DNA of 64,000 nucleotides, taken from contig NZ_CP025815.1 in NCBI RefSeq assembly GCF_003352045.1, positions 682,001 through 746,000 of the forward strand, read 5' to 3'. Both the position numbers and the translations under genes were made by a program. Source of the DNA: Sulfitobacter sp. JL08 (GTDB lineage Bacteria > Pseudomonadota > Alphaproteobacteria > Rhodobacterales > Rhodobacteraceae). The notes under the pieces were generated by a model, which was not told the DNA's origin, did not search any database, and was given only the letters and a program-made list of their open reading frames with translations. Positions 62,719 through 64,000 of the stretch are shown in pieces. Position 1 is the stretch's first letter, and the number at the start of each line of letters is the position of its first letter.

Positions 62719-64000
62719 ATGAGAATTCTGGCCGTGGCGGCAGGGCTGACACTGCTCTATTTTTCGGCCTGTTCACCAACCGAGCGGACCTTTGAACAGA
62801 CGCCTTCCTTTGCACTGGAATCCCCGACAAATTCGGGCCTCACACGGGCTGTGCAGGGCTTGGGCGATCCTGGCGATGGTCGCTCTGGCATCCGCCTGAT
62901 CGGCAACGGAGAAGAAGCGCTGGCCGCGCGTCTGGCGCTGGCGGCGGCGGCCGAACTGACCATCGATGCGCAATATTACCTGTTGCACAATGATCAGACC
63001 GGACAGGTCTTTGCGTGGAGCCTGCTGGATGCTGCGGACCGCGGCGTGCGGGTCCGGCTTTTGCTGGATGATATGGACACCAAGGGTTACGACGCCACAA
63101 CAGCTGCGCTTGAATCCCACGAGAATATCGAAATTCGCCTGTTCAACCCGTTCTGGCGCGATCAAAGCCGGATCGCGGCGGGGCTGACCGATTTCAGACG
63201 CATCAACCGCCGGATGCACAACAAATCAATGACCGCCGACAACGCCATGTCGATTGTCGGTGGGCGCAATGTGGGCGATGAGTATTTTCTGGCCAAGCGA
63301 GAAATGAACTATTCAGATCTTGATCTGCTGGTGGCGGGGCCGGTTGTAAATGACATTTCGACCAACTTTGATGCCTACTGGAACAGCGCCTTTGCCGTGC
63401 CGGCCAGCGCGGTCGTCGGAACCGATGGCGGCGTCAGTCTGGAGGGCGCGCGCGACCGGCTAAACCAGATCATGGGCGACGCCCGCGAGACGAAATATGC
63501 CGATGTCGTCAACGCTGCGACCGAACAAAGCTTTACACCCTCGACACTCGAACTTTTCTGGGTGCCCGCGAAACTCTATTCCGATCCGCCGTCCAAGGCG
63601 GCGGGCGAGGACGACAGCGGTGAAATCCTTGCCTCGCAACTTATTCCCTATTTCGTCAACGCCCAATCCAAGGTCGAGATCATTTCCGCCTATTTCGTGC
63701 CCCGCAAACGCGGCACCGAATGGCTGCGAGAGCTTGAGGGCCGCGGCGTTGACGTGTCCGTCGTTACCAATTCGCTGGCGTCCAACGATGTGAAACCGGT
63801 CTATGCGCACTATGCCCGCGACAGGCGCAGGCTTCTGGAAGGCGGCGTTGCCCTTTACGAGGTGAAACCCGATGCGGACCGCGAAAAACACCGTGGCGTC
63901 AACTGGGGTGAATCCCGATCAGGGCTGCACGCAAAGGCGTTTACCATTGATGACCGATATCTGTTTGTCGGATCGTTCAACTGGGATCCGCGCTCGGTCA
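62719..64000 (+). CDS. Phospholipase D family lipoprotein (partial, runs off the window)
   Basis: At least 427 residues, open to the window end. The signal ends in a lipobox (LYFSACS), so the protein should be lipid-anchored. Two HKD-type motifs are present: MHNKSMTAD with IVGGRNVGDEY, and LHAKAFTIDDRYLFVGSFNWDPRS near the window edge. The arrangement matches periplasmic PLD/cardiolipin-synthase-like proteins of proteobacteria. GGAG lies nine bases before the ATG. The 3' end is not seen. Confidence 0.88.
   Translation, partial: MRILAVAAGLTLLYFSACSPTERTFEQTPSFALESPTNSGLTRAVQGLGDPGDGRSGIRLIGNGEEALAARLALAAAAELTIDAQYYLLHNDQTGQVFAWSLLDAADRGVRVRLLLDDMDTKGYDATTAALESHENIEIRLFNPFWRDQSRIAAGLTDFRRINRRMHNKSMTADNAMSIVGGRNVGDEYFLAKREMNYSDLDLLVAGPVVNDISTNFDAYWNSAFAVPASAVVGTDGGVSLEGARDRLNQIMGDARETKYADVVNAATEQSFTPSTLELFWVPAKLYSDPPSKAAGEDDSGEILASQLIPYFVNAQSKVEIISAYFVPRKRGTEWLRELEGRGVDVSVVTNSLASNDVKPVYAHYARDRRRLLEGGVALYEVKPDADREKHRGVNWGESRSGLHAKAFTIDDRYLFVGSFNWDPRSV

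Noticed and set aside
1-64000. CRISPR arrays, insertion sequences, prophage or replication origin
   Set aside because: No regularly spaced repeats, transposase motifs, phage structural genes or DnaA-box clusters were seen.

Overview
The window reads as chromosomal DNA of a Rhodobacterales (Roseobacter-type) alphaproteobacterium. Supporting signs are high GC with dense gene packing and many 4-bp ATGA start/stop overlaps, a class I (archaeal-type) lysyl-tRNA synthetase, a VPLPA-CTERM sorting tail, an NDUFS4-like complex I accessory subunit, a DUF4864 protein, an aerobic 2-aminobenzoyl-CoA pathway and several FAD/GcvT-domain demethylase-like flavoproteins. I see no insertion sequence, prophage, CRISPR array or replication origin.

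Layout. 1-8.7 kb: nadD, a DMT exporter, dacB, ygfZ, a family 2 glycosyltransferase, a tyrosine phosphatase coupled to an MsbA-like ABC exporter, and a class V aminotransferase. 8.7-16.6 kb: a HisC-like aminotransferase, an enoyl-CoA hydratase, valS, a highly structured intergenic stretch, a TerB-like gene, lysK and a DUF4864 gene. 16.7-24.3 kb: a parallel beta-helix protein, an outer-membrane-like protein, a universal stress protein flanked by FNR-type boxes (the second looks like the promoter of a small RNA), a cupin, uvrB, a complex I subunit and tRNA-Arg(TCT).

24.3-35.3 kb: the most unusual region. Two paralogous modules each pair a dimethylglycine-dehydrogenase-like flavoprotein with an MttB-family (COG5598, non-pyrrolysine) methyltransferase. 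With them are a LysR regulator, an ABC transmembrane protein without an ATPase domain, and a TetR regulator. No corrinoid protein is encoded nearby. The likely role is demethylation of a methylated amine.

35.3-43.3 kb: one leftward operon with almost all genes overlapping. It encodes 2-aminobenzoyl-CoA monooxygenase/reductase, SDR, MarR, enoyl-CoA hydratase, acyl-CoA dehydrogenase, an aryl-CoA ligase, a thioesterase and a Rid-family protein. This fits aerobic anthranilate breakdown through CoA esters. A palindrome overlaps the -35 of its predicted promoter.

43.5-53 kb: a VPLPA-CTERM protein, a SulP transporter, tRNA-Phe(GAA), the housekeeping group infA / maf / RNase E/G / yacG, an FAH-family hydrolase, an ArsR regulator with the cysteine spacing of persulfide sensors, an enolase-superfamily enzyme, a GNAT and a zinc alcohol dehydrogenase. 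53-61.2 kb: a nine-gene leftward run carrying a haloacid dehalogenase, hydrolases, a dehydratase, a nuclease-fold protein, pcaD, pcaC, an esterase, pcaB and an MFS exporter, with no protocatechuate dioxygenase. 61.3-64 kb: an SlyD-like FKBP, a GNAT and a phospholipase D family lipoprotein cut by the window end.
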